A DNA stretch of 64,000 nucleotides from Emticicia fluvialis (lineage in GTDB: Bacteria; Bacteroidota; Bacteroidia; Cytophagales; Spirosomataceae): the NCBI RefSeq assembly GCF_024793945.1, contig NZ_JANUSD010000011.1, positions 150,661 through 214,660 of the forward strand, written 5' to 3'. Below, piece by piece: positions 43,424-51,683 of this stretch (position 1 is the stretch's first letter; each line of letters begins with the position of its first letter). The position numbers and the translations under genes are program-made. Below the pieces are notes generated by a model that saw only the letters and a program-made list of their open reading frames with translations, ran no database searches and had not been told where the DNA came from.

Positions 43424-44299
43424 TTACCTGATACCTTTTATGTACTCTTTCTGGTACATAAAAGGTGTTTTACCGGTAATATCTTTAAACTGGCGGTTAA
43501 AGTTAGAAATGGTATTATACCCGCTTTCATAAGCCACCTGTGTAATATTCAGGCTGCCTTCATGCAGCAACTTGCAGGCATGGCCGATACGGATTTCGGC
43601 TATAAAATCGAAGAAAGTTTTGTTGGTGCGGCTCTTAAAGTACCTGCAAAAGGCCGATTCGCTCATACTAACCAGCGAGGCAAGTTCGCTCAATCTTACT
43701 TCTTCCTTAAAGTGTTTCATTACATACTCATGCACTTTTTGCATGCGTTCGGTTTCCGAAACCTTATGCGTATTTACATACCCAAAACTGGCAATATAAC
43801 TATACTCGTTAGACTGCGACAACTCGTGCAGCATAGCCAGAAACTTCAACACCCGCTCAAAGCCCTCATATTGGTGCAGGTTTAGCAGCTCATGCCTGAT
43901 GTAATCTCGCGTACCCCCAAAAATATCAAGCCCGCGTTCTCCTTTTTCAAGCAATTGCTTCAGGGGGTGCATTTCGCTTTTTTCAAAGAAACCGTCGCCC
44001 AGAAAATCCTCGGTAAAATAAATTACTATACCATGCGTTTGTAAACCCGAATTATGGTCAAAATACACGCGGTCGCTTTGCCAGAGATGCGGAATATTCG
44101 GCCCTAAAAAAACGGTATCGCCCGCTTCAAAATGGCGGATATTATCACCAATAAATCTTGTTCCGCTGCCTTCCAGCACGGTAAACAACTGATAATGCGG
44201 ATGAAAATGCCAGTTAGGGTCAAAATGCGGCTCTACCAGCTCTTTTAAAGTAAAAGAATAAACAACACTGTCTACTGATTTTTTTAGGATTGGCTTCAT
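43424..44299 (-). CDS. AraC family transcriptional regulator with cupin sensor
   Basis: This 291-residue regulator has an N-terminal cupin (about 20-95, with FDPNWHFHPHYQLFTVLEGSG-type His pairs and GDTVFLGPNIPHLW). The C-terminal AraC helix-turn-helix spans about 190-290 (RLSELASLVSMSESAFCRYFK, ITQVAYESGYNTISNFNRQFK, GKTPFMYQKEY). The layout is that of sugar- or sugar-derivative-responsive AraC proteins. It is divergent from the TIM-barrel isomerase, and the 141-base gap between the starts must hold the operators. It is the obvious regulator of the 44.4-50.2 kb sugar oxidation cluster (inference). Confidence 0.9.
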   Translation of the reverse strand: MKPILKKSVDSVVYSFTLKELVEPHFDPNWHFHPHYQLFTVLEGSGTRFIGDNIRHFEAGDTVFLGPNIPHLWQSDRVYFDHNSGLQTHGIVIYFTEDFLGDGFFEKSEMHPLKQLLEKGERGLDIFGGTRDYIRHELLNLHQYEGFERVLKFLAMLHELSQSNEYSYIASFGYVNTHKVSETERMQKVHEYVMKHFKEEVRLSELASLVSMSESAFCRYFKSRTNKTFFDFIAEIRIGHACKLLHEGSLNITQVAYESGYNTISNFNRQFKDITGKTPFMYQKEYIKGIR

Positions 44300-44407
44300 T
44301 TCTAACTATTCTGAATTTTAGCATTAAATTTAACAATAAAAATAATTAATGTCAAAATACAGTCATTATTAGTAAAATTAGGCTCATTATTTTGTACTTT
44401 TTTAAGA

Positions 44408-44415
44408 TAGTTTTG
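44408..44415 (+). promoter_or_regulatory. Candidate -7 box TAGTTTTG for the sugar cluster
   Basis: This exact TAnnTTTG match lies 25 bases before the isomerase ATG. The upstream TTTG at 44391-44394 is only 13 bases away, too close for a standard -33 box. That would suit an activator-dependent promoter. Confidence 0.45.
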
Positions 44416-44440
44416 TAATGTGAAAAAATAAAAAATCAGC

Positions 44441-45268
44441 ATGAAGTTCGGGATGAATCTCCTTTTGTGGGGAACAGAAATAAACGAGAGTCTTTTTCCG
44501 GTATTGGAAGAAATAAAAGCTTTGGGGTTTGATGGCGTTGAAGTACCCATTTTTGATACAGACCCATCGCACTGGTACACCTGGCGTGCAAAACTGGACG
44601 AGCTGGAACTGGACAGAATTGCGGTAACCATCTGTGGCCCGGACTTTAACCAGATAAGCCCCGACCCTGCCATGCGTAAAGCCACGCTTGAACGTAATAA
44701 AAGAGCTGTTGACTGTGCCATGGTTTTAGGCGCCAATTTGCTTAATGGGCCCTATCACTCCGCCCTCGGACAATTTACCGGCCAGCCACCAACCGAGCAG
44801 GAATGGCGCTGGGCAGTTGAAAACCTGCAAGAACTGGCCGATTATGCCGATAGCCTGGGCATTACCTTAGGCCTTGAGTACCTGAACAGGTTTGAAAGTT
44901 ATCTGGTGTCATCAACCGACGAGCTAATTAAACTGGTTGAAGACGTAGACCACCCTGCCTGCAAAATAATGTTCGATACCTTCCATGCCAATATTGAAGA
45001 AAAAAACCTGGGCGATGCCATCAGAAAGTTATCCAGGCACCTGGTGCATATACAGGTTTCAGAAAACGACCGAAGCACCGTAGGCAAAGGAAACGTGAAC
45101 TGGGAAGAGGTTTTCAAGGCGGTGGAAGAAATCAAGTATGACGGCTGGCTGTCGGTAGAAGCCTTTAGCCAGAAACTGGCCGTGGCCAATATCTGGCGTA
45201 AAATGTTTGACTCTGAAACACAATTAATGAAAGATAGTCTTAGTTTTTTAAAAAATAGTATTGGCTGA
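44441..45268 (+). CDS. Sugar phosphate isomerase/epimerase family protein (AP-endonuclease-2 TIM barrel)
   Basis: This 275-residue TIM-barrel enzyme is of the xylose-isomerase-like family. Metal-binding acids and histidines appear in ITLGLEYLNRFE, KIMFDTFHANIEE, LVHIQVSENDRSTVG and WLSVEAFSQKL. Members isomerise or epimerise keto-sugars, including inositol-pathway and D-psicose/tagatose epimerases and the 3-keto-glycoside group. The exact substrate is unknown. It is the first gene of the plus-strand cluster with the Gfo/Idh/MocA gene 69 bases downstream. No signal peptide is present, so it acts in the cytoplasm. Confidence 0.9.
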   Translation: MKFGMNLLLWGTEINESLFPVLEEIKALGFDGVEVPIFDTDPSHWYTWRAKLDELELDRIAVTICGPDFNQISPDPAMRKATLERNKRAVDCAMVLGANLLNGPYHSALGQFTGQPPTEQEWRWAVENLQELADYADSLGITLGLEYLNRFESYLVSSTDELIKLVEDVDHPACKIMFDTFHANIEEKNLGDAIRKLSRHLVHIQVSENDRSTVGKGNVNWEEVFKAVEEIKYDGWLSVEAFSQKLAVANIWRKMFDSETQLMKDSLSFLKNSIG

Positions 45269-45337
45269 AATCCCGTAAAGCGCGTGTGTCATGCACACCC
45301 AGAATGGATTTAACCCGAACCTAAAAACAAATAAACC

Positions 45338-46462
45338 ATGTCAAAGAAAATCAATATTGCTATCGTCGGCCTTGGCTTTGGGGCTGAGTTCATCCCAATC
45401 TATCAGCGCCATCCGCATACCAATATGTATGCCATCTGCCAACGTAACGTAGAGAAACTGAATCAGATCGGAGATGCCTTCGGCATTGAAAAGCGTTACT
45501 CAGACTATGACGAGCTACTGAAAGACCCGGATGTAGATGCAGTACATATCAATTCGCCTATCCCTAACCACGCCGAGCAAAGCCTGAAAGCCTTGTATGC
45601 AGGCAAGCACGTAGCATGTACGGTACCTATGGCTACTTCGGTAGAAGACTGCATGGCTATTGTGAAAGCAGTAAAAGAAACAGGCAAAAAATATATGATG
45701 ATGGAAACCGTGGTTTATGCCCGCGAGTTTTTGTTTGTAAAAGAATTATACGAAAAAGGCGAACTGGGTAAGGTACAATTTCTGAAAGCAAGCCACCAGC
45801 AGGATATGGACGGCTGGCCAGATTACTGGCCCGGCTTACCCCCTATGCACTACGCTACTCACTGCGTAGGCCCGGTAGCTGGTTTGCTGAAACTGGAAGC
45901 TGAATATGTTTCTTGTTTTGGTTCAGGCACTATTCGTGAAGAACTGGCGCAAATCCATAATTCACCTTTTGCGGTTGAGTCAGCACATATCAAATTCAAA
46001 GACAGCGACCTGAGCGCGTATGTGTATCGTTCACTATTTGATGTTGCCCGTCAATATCGCGAAAGCTTTGAGGTGTACGGCTCGAAAAAATCTTTTGAGT
46101 GGGCGCTGATTGAAGACGAACAACACGTAATACACACCGCCAAAAAGCCTGAACACGAAATTCCGGAAAAAGTAACGGTGAAAGACTACGCAGAGTTATT
46201 GCCTGAAGGCATTCAGCAGTTTACAACCAAAGGTGTGTATGATTTGGGTGAAAACAACCACTTGTCGTTCACGCAGGGTTCCGGTCATGGAGGGTCACAC
46301 CCGCACCTGGCTCATGAGTTTGTGATGGCGCTGGTTGAAGACCGTGAGCCGTTCCCGAATGCCGCACAGTCTGCCAACTGGACAAGCGTAGGTATTCTGG
46401 CACACGAGTCTGCCATGCAGGGTGGTAAAATTATGTACCTGCCAGACTTCACCAATGCTTAA
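45338..46462 (+). CDS. Gfo/Idh/MocA family oxidoreductase
   Basis: This 374-residue NAD(P)-dependent sugar dehydrogenase has the Rossmann start AIVGLGFGAEFIPIYQ, DVDAVHINSPIPNHAEQ and the conserved helix AGKHVACTVPMATS. The usual EKP motif at the catalytic lysine is replaced here by the CTVPMA sequence. Since that position normally supplies a catalytic lysine, the chemistry may be altered, or another lysine may serve. The C-terminal domain includes MHYATHCVGPVAGLL and a His-rich SGHGGSHPHLAHEFV. It is cytoplasmic. It follows the TIM-barrel gene and precedes the secreted fusion; ThuB-like 3-keto-sugar enzymes are in this family. Confidence 0.88.
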   Translation: MSKKINIAIVGLGFGAEFIPIYQRHPHTNMYAICQRNVEKLNQIGDAFGIEKRYSDYDELLKDPDVDAVHINSPIPNHAEQSLKALYAGKHVACTVPMATSVEDCMAIVKAVKETGKKYMMMETVVYAREFLFVKELYEKGELGKVQFLKASHQQDMDGWPDYWPGLPPMHYATHCVGPVAGLLKLEAEYVSCFGSGTIREELAQIHNSPFAVESAHIKFKDSDLSAYVYRSLFDVARQYRESFEVYGSKKSFEWALIEDEQHVIHTAKKPEHEIPEKVTVKDYAELLPEGIQQFTTKGVYDLGENNHLSFTQGSGHGGSHPHLAHEFVMALVEDREPFPNAAQSANWTSVGILAHESAMQGGKIMYLPDFTNA

Positions 46463-46469
46463 TTATATC

Positions 46470-46498
46470 ATTCGGGGCAGGCTAATACTGCCCCGAAT
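46470..46498. terminator. Perfect hairpin between the oxidoreductase and fusion genes
   Basis: ATTCGGGGCAG and CTGCCCCGAAT arms (11 bases) flank a seven-base loop but lack a T-run. It may end or process part of the transcript, so the fusion gene may be expressed at a different level. Confidence 0.55.
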
Positions 46499-46546
46499 AC
46501 TTGTAGGTCTATTCAATATTCATTGCCCTGCTTTATTTTTATACTT

Positions 46547-49500
46547 ATGAAAAAAACACTCATATTCCTGATGTTTGTGCTTTGGCAAGGCGTTCAGGCA
46601 CAAAAAGCCCGCCGACTGGAAATTCTTTTTCTGGGCGACAACGGGCATCATAAACCCATAGAAAGGCTCCCTACGCTAATGGCCGCATTAGGCGCAAAAG
46701 GTGTTAATTTTACTTATACCGACCATCTGGAAGACATCAACCCGGCCAATCTGGCTAAATATGATGCGCTGATGATTTATGCCAACTGGGACGAAATAAC
46801 CCCCGCTGCCGAAAAAGCCCTGTTAGATTACGTGGCTTCCGGCAAGGGTATTCTGCCTATCCATTGCGCCTCATTCTGTTTTCGTAATTCGCCTGAGTAC
46901 GTTAAAATGGTAGGCGGGCAATTCTGGAGACATAAGATGGATACCATTCAGGTGCAGACAGTTTTGCCTACACATCTCATTGTAAAAGATTTACCGGCAA
47001 TCAAGGCTTATGACGAAACCTACCTGCACAGCCATTTGCAACCAGACAACAACGTATTGCAGGTAAGAGAAATAAAGGCCGATCAAAAAAGCGACAGACC
47101 AGAAACCAATATTGAGCCTTATACATGGACCCGCACTTATGGTAAAGGCCGTGTGTTTTATACTGCTTACGGGCACGATAACAACACCTGGAGCAACAGG
47201 GGTTTTCAGCAATTGCTTTATAATGCCATCGTTTGGGCAGTTGACGAAAACGCCCGTTCAGCCCATGCGGCTCTGAACCCGAAACCGTTTGAATACAGAG
47301 AGGCCAATCTTCCAAACTATGAAAAACGCCCTGGTGTGCCAATGCAACAATTGCCACTGCCGCCCGGCGAATCAATGAAACACATTCAGGTGCCGGCCGA
47401 TTTCACGCTGGATTTATTTGCCGCAGAACCCAATGTACAACACCCCATTGCGATGTCGTGGGATGAAAAAGGCCGTTTATATGTACTCATTACCAAAGAT
47501 TACCCGAACGAAAGAAAAGATAGCGGCGGAAGCGACTACATTCTGATTTGTGAAGACACCGACAAAGATGGAAAGGCCGATAAATTTACGCGTTTTGCCG
47601 ATGGCCTTAGCATCCCTACCGGAATGGTGTTTGCCAATGGTGGCCTGATTGTTTCTCAGGCGCCACACATGTTGTTTCTGAAAGATACCGACGGCGATGG
47701 AAAAGCCGACGAGAAAAAGATATTGTTCTCTGGTTTTGGAACCGGCGATACCCATGCCGGGCCATCTAACCTGCATTATGGTTTTGATAACTGGATTTGG
47801 GGTAGCGTAGGGTATTCTGGTTTTGCAGGTAAACCCGTTGCCAATAGCGATAGCGTAAAATTCTGGCAGGCATTGTTCAGATTTAAGCCCGATGGCTCAA
47901 AAATTGAATGGATGACCAGCACCTCAAACAATACCTGGGGTATGGGCTTTAATGAAGCCGGAGACGTTTTCGGGTCAACGGCTAACAACTCGCATGGTTG
48001 GTATATGGCTATCCCGCATCGTAACTTCCTCAATCCGGGTTTCAACTCAGACAACGGAAGCCGCTCAACAGATACGCACAAAGACATGAAGCCCATTACT
48101 GAAAAAGTAAGGCAGGTAGATGTTTTTGGTGGATTCACCGCGGCGGCAGGTCATAATTTTTATACAGCAAGGGCGTACCCTAAAAAATACTGGAACCAGA
48201 TTGCCTTTGTAACCGAACCAACCGGCCACGTGGTGCATCAGAATCTGATGGAGAAAAAAGGGACTAACTATGACGACAAGGAATCGTTTAACCTGATGGC
48301 CGGTGCCGACGAATGGTTTGCGCCTGTATTTGCCGAAGTTGGCCCAGACGGAGCCGTTTGGGTAGCAGACTGGTATAGCTACATTATTCAGCATAACCCA
48401 ACCCCTAAAGGCTTTGATAACGGGTCGGGTAACGCCTATGAAACCAACCTGCGTGATTTCACACATGGCCGTATATATAGAGTAGGCTGGAAAGACGCCC
48501 CTGCTTATACGCCTTTGGCTTTAAGTAAAGACCGCCCTGACGAGTTGCTGGCAACGCTGAAAAACAATAATATGTTTTGGAGAAGCCATGCACAAAGATT
48601 ATTGGTTGAACGCGGAAAAACAGATGTGGTTCCGGCTTTAATTGCCCTGGTAAAAGACCAGTCGGTAGATGAAATCGGGCTTAACACTGCGGCTATCCAT
48701 GCCATCTGGACCTTGAAAGGCCTGGGTGCAATAGAAAGCAACCCGCAAGCGCTACAAGCGGTTATCAGTGCATTGAAGCACCCTTCATGGGCAGTGCAGA
48801 AAAATGCCATTCAGGTTTTACCAATTACCAAAAGCTCGGTTGATGTTATCTTACAAAATGACCTGCTGAACAGCAAAGAACCTTTAGTGGTATTAAACGC
48901 CATTCTGGCACTTAGCGAAATGCCGCTTACGGCTGCCTCTGAACAAGCTTTGCTTAACCGTATGGAGCAAGCCACCGAAAGCACCGACCGCTGGTTGCCT
49001 GATGCTTTTGCAGTTGCATTAACAAGCCATAAATCGGCGTTATTGAAAAAACACCTGAATAAAATGGCAGGAGCCAAAACTGCAGCGCCTATGACCCATG
49101 ACCACTCGGCTATGAACCATGGCACTTCAGCCCCAAAAGAAGCACCAAAAGCGCTTCCTGCTCCTTCTGCCGGTGTTGATTTGCTGATTTCAAATGTCCG
49201 TACCGAACCTTCGTCTCCTTATGTGCGTGAAGGTATGCGTTACTTTGTTGAGGTGAAAAATAACGGAAAAGACTCAGTAAAGAAAGGCAACGTTGTAACA
49301 CTTCGGATTGACATTGCAGGCATGGAACAGAAATTTACCGTATGGAGCATGGTGCATAACACCGGAATAGCCCCGGGCGAAACAGTAACTATTTCTAAAA
49401 ACACGAATGGCCCGTGGTCTGGCGACTTCTATTTCTCTAATGATATACCAGGTGATTATACCTTCAATATCATGGTTGACTATGAAAACAAAATAGAAGA

Positions 49501-50230
49501 AAACAACGAGAAAAATAATTATTACAGCAAGAAGATTACCGTGCAACAGGCTCAGAAATTAGCCACATTTGCGCTTGAAAGAGCCGCCAGAAGTTATGCT
49601 TCTGTTATGCCCGCAGACACCCTGGCAAGCCTGCTGAAATACTATGATAAACTACCCGCTACCGAAAACGTTGCCTTACTTAAAGGTATTTCGAACGGCT
49701 GGAACCCTCGTAGAAAAGGAACACTGAATGCAGAGAATGCCCGATTCATAGCCTCTTTGAACAGCAAACTGACCGAAACAAATGCAGAAAGGCTGAATAA
49801 GCTAATGGTAGCATGGGGACTGAAAAGTGCCAATGCCGACGACGACAAAGAAGCCATTGTTATCAACATCAAGTCTGTAAAAGAAGAAATGAAGTTTGAC
49901 AAAAAGGAATTTACCGTTAAGGCCGGTAAACCGGTGGTGCTGGTGTTTGAAAACCCTGATGCCATGCAACACAACATTGTAATTGGCAAGCAGAAAAGTA
50001 TGGAGATAATTGGAAACGCAGCCGATAAAATGATTACCCAGAAAGACGGTGCCGAGAAAAACTATGTACCCGGCATACCGCAGGTAATTGCTGCAACACC
50101 ATTGGTGAATCCGAACGAAACCTATCGTCTTAAATTTACAGCTCCGGCTGAAGCAGGTAACTACCCGTTTGTGTGTACATTCCCCGGCCACTGGCGATTA
50201 ATGTTCGGAACAATGAAAGTAGTGAAGTAA
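46547..50230 (+). CDS. Secreted ThuA / sugar-dehydrogenase-like / CARDB / cupredoxin fusion protein
   Basis: From ATG 46547 the protein has 1227 residues and a Sec signal (MKKTLIFLMFVLWQGVQA). Domains in order: ThuA-like (about 25-235, with ILPIHCASFCF); PVC-type/L-sorbosone-dehydrogenase-like propeller (about 285-650) with two DxDxDG loops; HEAT-like helices (660-840); a Met/His linker (THDHSAMNHG, about 850); CARDB-like sandwich (870-1000); and a cupredoxin domain (about 1100-1227). The last has an azurin-spaced type-1 copper site: His1142, Cys1210, His1215 and Met1219. No CxxCH haem motif is present, unlike many relatives, so copper probably takes the electrons. It acts in the periplasm or at the surface, most likely on sugars. 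Confidence 0.85.
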   Translation: MKKTLIFLMFVLWQGVQAQKARRLEILFLGDNGHHKPIERLPTLMAALGAKGVNFTYTDHLEDINPANLAKYDALMIYANWDEITPAAEKALLDYVASGKGILPIHCASFCFRNSPEYVKMVGGQFWRHKMDTIQVQTVLPTHLIVKDLPAIKAYDETYLHSHLQPDNNVLQVREIKADQKSDRPETNIEPYTWTRTYGKGRVFYTAYGHDNNTWSNRGFQQLLYNAIVWAVDENARSAHAALNPKPFEYREANLPNYEKRPGVPMQQLPLPPGESMKHIQVPADFTLDLFAAEPNVQHPIAMSWDEKGRLYVLITKDYPNERKDSGGSDYILICEDTDKDGKADKFTRFADGLSIPTGMVFANGGLIVSQAPHMLFLKDTDGDGKADEKKILFSGFGTGDTHAGPSNLHYGFDNWIWGSVGYSGFAGKPVANSDSVKFWQALFRFKPDGSKIEWMTSTSNNTWGMGFNEAGDVFGSTANNSHGWYMAIPHRNFLNPGFNSDNGSRSTDTHKDMKPITEKVRQVDVFGGFTAAAGHNFYTARAYPKKYWNQIAFVTEPTGHVVHQNLMEKKGTNYDDKESFNLMAGADEWFAPVFAEVGPDGAVWVADWYSYIIQHNPTPKGFDNGSGNAYETNLRDFTHGRIYRVGWKDAPAYTPLALSKDRPDELLATLKNNNMFWRSHAQRLLVERGKTDVVPALIALVKDQSVDEIGLNTAAIHAIWTLKGLGAIESNPQALQAVISALKHPSWAVQKNAIQVLPITKSSVDVILQNDLLNSKEPLVVLNAILALSEMPLTAASEQALLNRMEQATESTDRWLPDAFAVALTSHKSALLKKHLNKMAGAKTAAPMTHDHSAMNHGTSAPKEAPKALPAPSAGVDLLISNVRTEPSSPYVREGMRYFVEVKNNGKDSVKKGNVVTLRIDIAGMEQKFTVWSMVHNTGIAPGETVTISKNTNGPWSGDFYFSNDIPGDYTFNIMVDYENKIEENNEKNNYYSKKITVQQAQKLATFALERAARSYASVMPADTLASLLKYYDKLPATENVALLKGISNGWNPRRKGTLNAENARFIASLNSKLTETNAERLNKLMVAWGLKSANADDDKEAIVINIKSVKEEMKFDKKEFTVKAGKPVVLVFENPDAMQHNIVIGKQKSMEIIGNAADKMITQKDGAEKNYVPGIPQVIAATPLVNPNETYRLKFTAPAEAGNYPFVCTFPGHWRLMFGTMKVVK

Positions 50231-50283
50231 TAAAACTACTTAAACATAAAGAAACACGTACAATAGATTGTAATTACCTTCAC

Positions 50284-50317
50284 AAACAGCTTCTCGATTG
50301 AGAAGCTGTTTTGTTTT
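50284..50317 (+). terminator. Rho-independent terminator after the fusion gene
   Basis: AAACAGCTTCTC and GAGAAGCTGTTT arms flank a GATT loop and are followed by TTGTTTT. It closes the sugar oxidation cluster. Confidence 0.85.
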
Positions 50318-50424
50318 AGGCATCGGCAACCATTGAAATTAAATAATGCATTTCCTGAATAGCCTTTTTTATGTTATCTTAGGATGCAATATTTGACCAG
50401 ATACAGGCCTTTTACATAAACAGA

Positions 50425-51633
50425 ATGGTATTTAACTTCAACCCCAAAAGCACTTTATTATTTGTCTTTTTCTTTCATGGTCTGGTCTACACAGTTTTGT
50501 TACTATTGAAAGGCCTATTGAAAGAGAACAAATCAAACATTTGGCTAAGCGCTTTGGTATTTTTAAGCACATTGTATATTGTACCATTTATGTGTGGGTA
50601 CGCCGGCTGGTATGGGCGTAACCCTTACCGCGAATTTTTGTTCTACTTTCCGTTTCAGCAACTATTCTTACTCCCTCCTGTTTTATATTTTTATACTAAG
50701 TCTTTGCTAGACACCTCCTTTAGTTTTTCTAAAAAAGATTACCTGCATTTTTTACCTGCCTTGCTTTATGTGGCCTACACGGTTTTTATCTGGCTGGTTG
50801 ATAAAGTAATGCTGAAAAACAACTATTTCCATCAGGATGGCCGCGACAAAGACTTTGCCGGCTGGTATCAGGCACTTGGGTTTCTGTCTATGTTCTTTTA
50901 TCTGACTTTAAGTCTGAGTGTATACAACCTTTATAAAAGCCTAACGTATCAGACTGTGAGCTTTGCTGATAAAATCCTGTTTGCGTGGGTAAAACAATTC
51001 CTGTCGGCCATGCTGATTCTTGTGGTTTTAAGAGCGTTGTTTTTTGTCTTAAACCCCGAATGGAATAATTTCGGTAACAAATTCTGGTATTACATTTGCT
51101 TTTCTATTCTGTTCTATTATATCTCAATTAGTGGCTACTCAAATTATTTCCAAAGTGTTATAGGGCTAAACCATTCCAATCTGTTTTATGAAGGCCAGGA
51201 TGATACCCAACAGCAAAATGCCACAGAGGGGCCTGATACCAAAGCGCAGTTAAATGCAGTTGACATTAAAGAATTTGAATTATTAAAAACTGAAATTGAG
51301 CGGGCCATGATAATTGACCACCTGTTCAAAAATCCTGAATTAACATTAACCGACCTGGCAAATCATCTGGGCATGCAAAGTAAGAGGGTCTCTCAGATAA
51401 TTAATCAGGGATTCGGGCTAAACTTTAATGACTTTGTAAATCATTATCGCACGCAGGAGGTAATCAGAATTTTGCAATCAGATAAACCCAGCCTCATCAC
51501 TTTATTGGGTATTGCATTAGACAGCGGCTTTAATTCAAAGTCAACTTTCAACAGAGCCTTTAAGAAGTACACCTCTTTAACACCCAAAGCCTATCTTGAA
51601 AAAATAAAGCAGCAAAATGGTATCAAATCATGA
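50425..51633 (+). CDS. AraC family regulator with multi-pass membrane sensor
   Basis: This 402-residue protein has about seven hydrophobic segments in the first 245 residues (such as LLFVFFFHGLVYTVLLLL, FLPALLYVAYTVFIWLVD, LGFLSMFFYLTLSLSVY and FWYYICFSILFYYISIS). A cytoplasmic AraC-type helix-turn-helix follows at about 295-400 (LTDLANHLGMQSKRVSQIIN, GIALDSGFNSKSTFNRAFKKY, TPKAYLEK). This is a Bacteroidota type of membrane-bound AraC protein in which the membrane part is thought to sense lipophilic or surface signals. It precedes the beta-lactamase-like hydrolase gene by 50 bases, so the two are probably one operon. Confidence 0.88.
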   Translation: MVFNFNPKSTLLFVFFFHGLVYTVLLLLKGLLKENKSNIWLSALVFLSTLYIVPFMCGYAGWYGRNPYREFLFYFPFQQLFLLPPVLYFYTKSLLDTSFSFSKKDYLHFLPALLYVAYTVFIWLVDKVMLKNNYFHQDGRDKDFAGWYQALGFLSMFFYLTLSLSVYNLYKSLTYQTVSFADKILFAWVKQFLSAMLILVVLRALFFVLNPEWNNFGNKFWYYICFSILFYYISISGYSNYFQSVIGLNHSNLFYEGQDDTQQQNATEGPDTKAQLNAVDIKEFELLKTEIERAMIIDHLFKNPELTLTDLANHLGMQSKRVSQIINQGFGLNFNDFVNHYRTQEVIRILQSDKPSLITLLGIALDSGFNSKSTFNRAFKKYTSLTPKAYLEKIKQQNGIKS

Positions 51634-51683
51634 TTTGAAGCGATACCTATCAGGTTTTAACAGACTTTTGCTAAAAAAACTCA

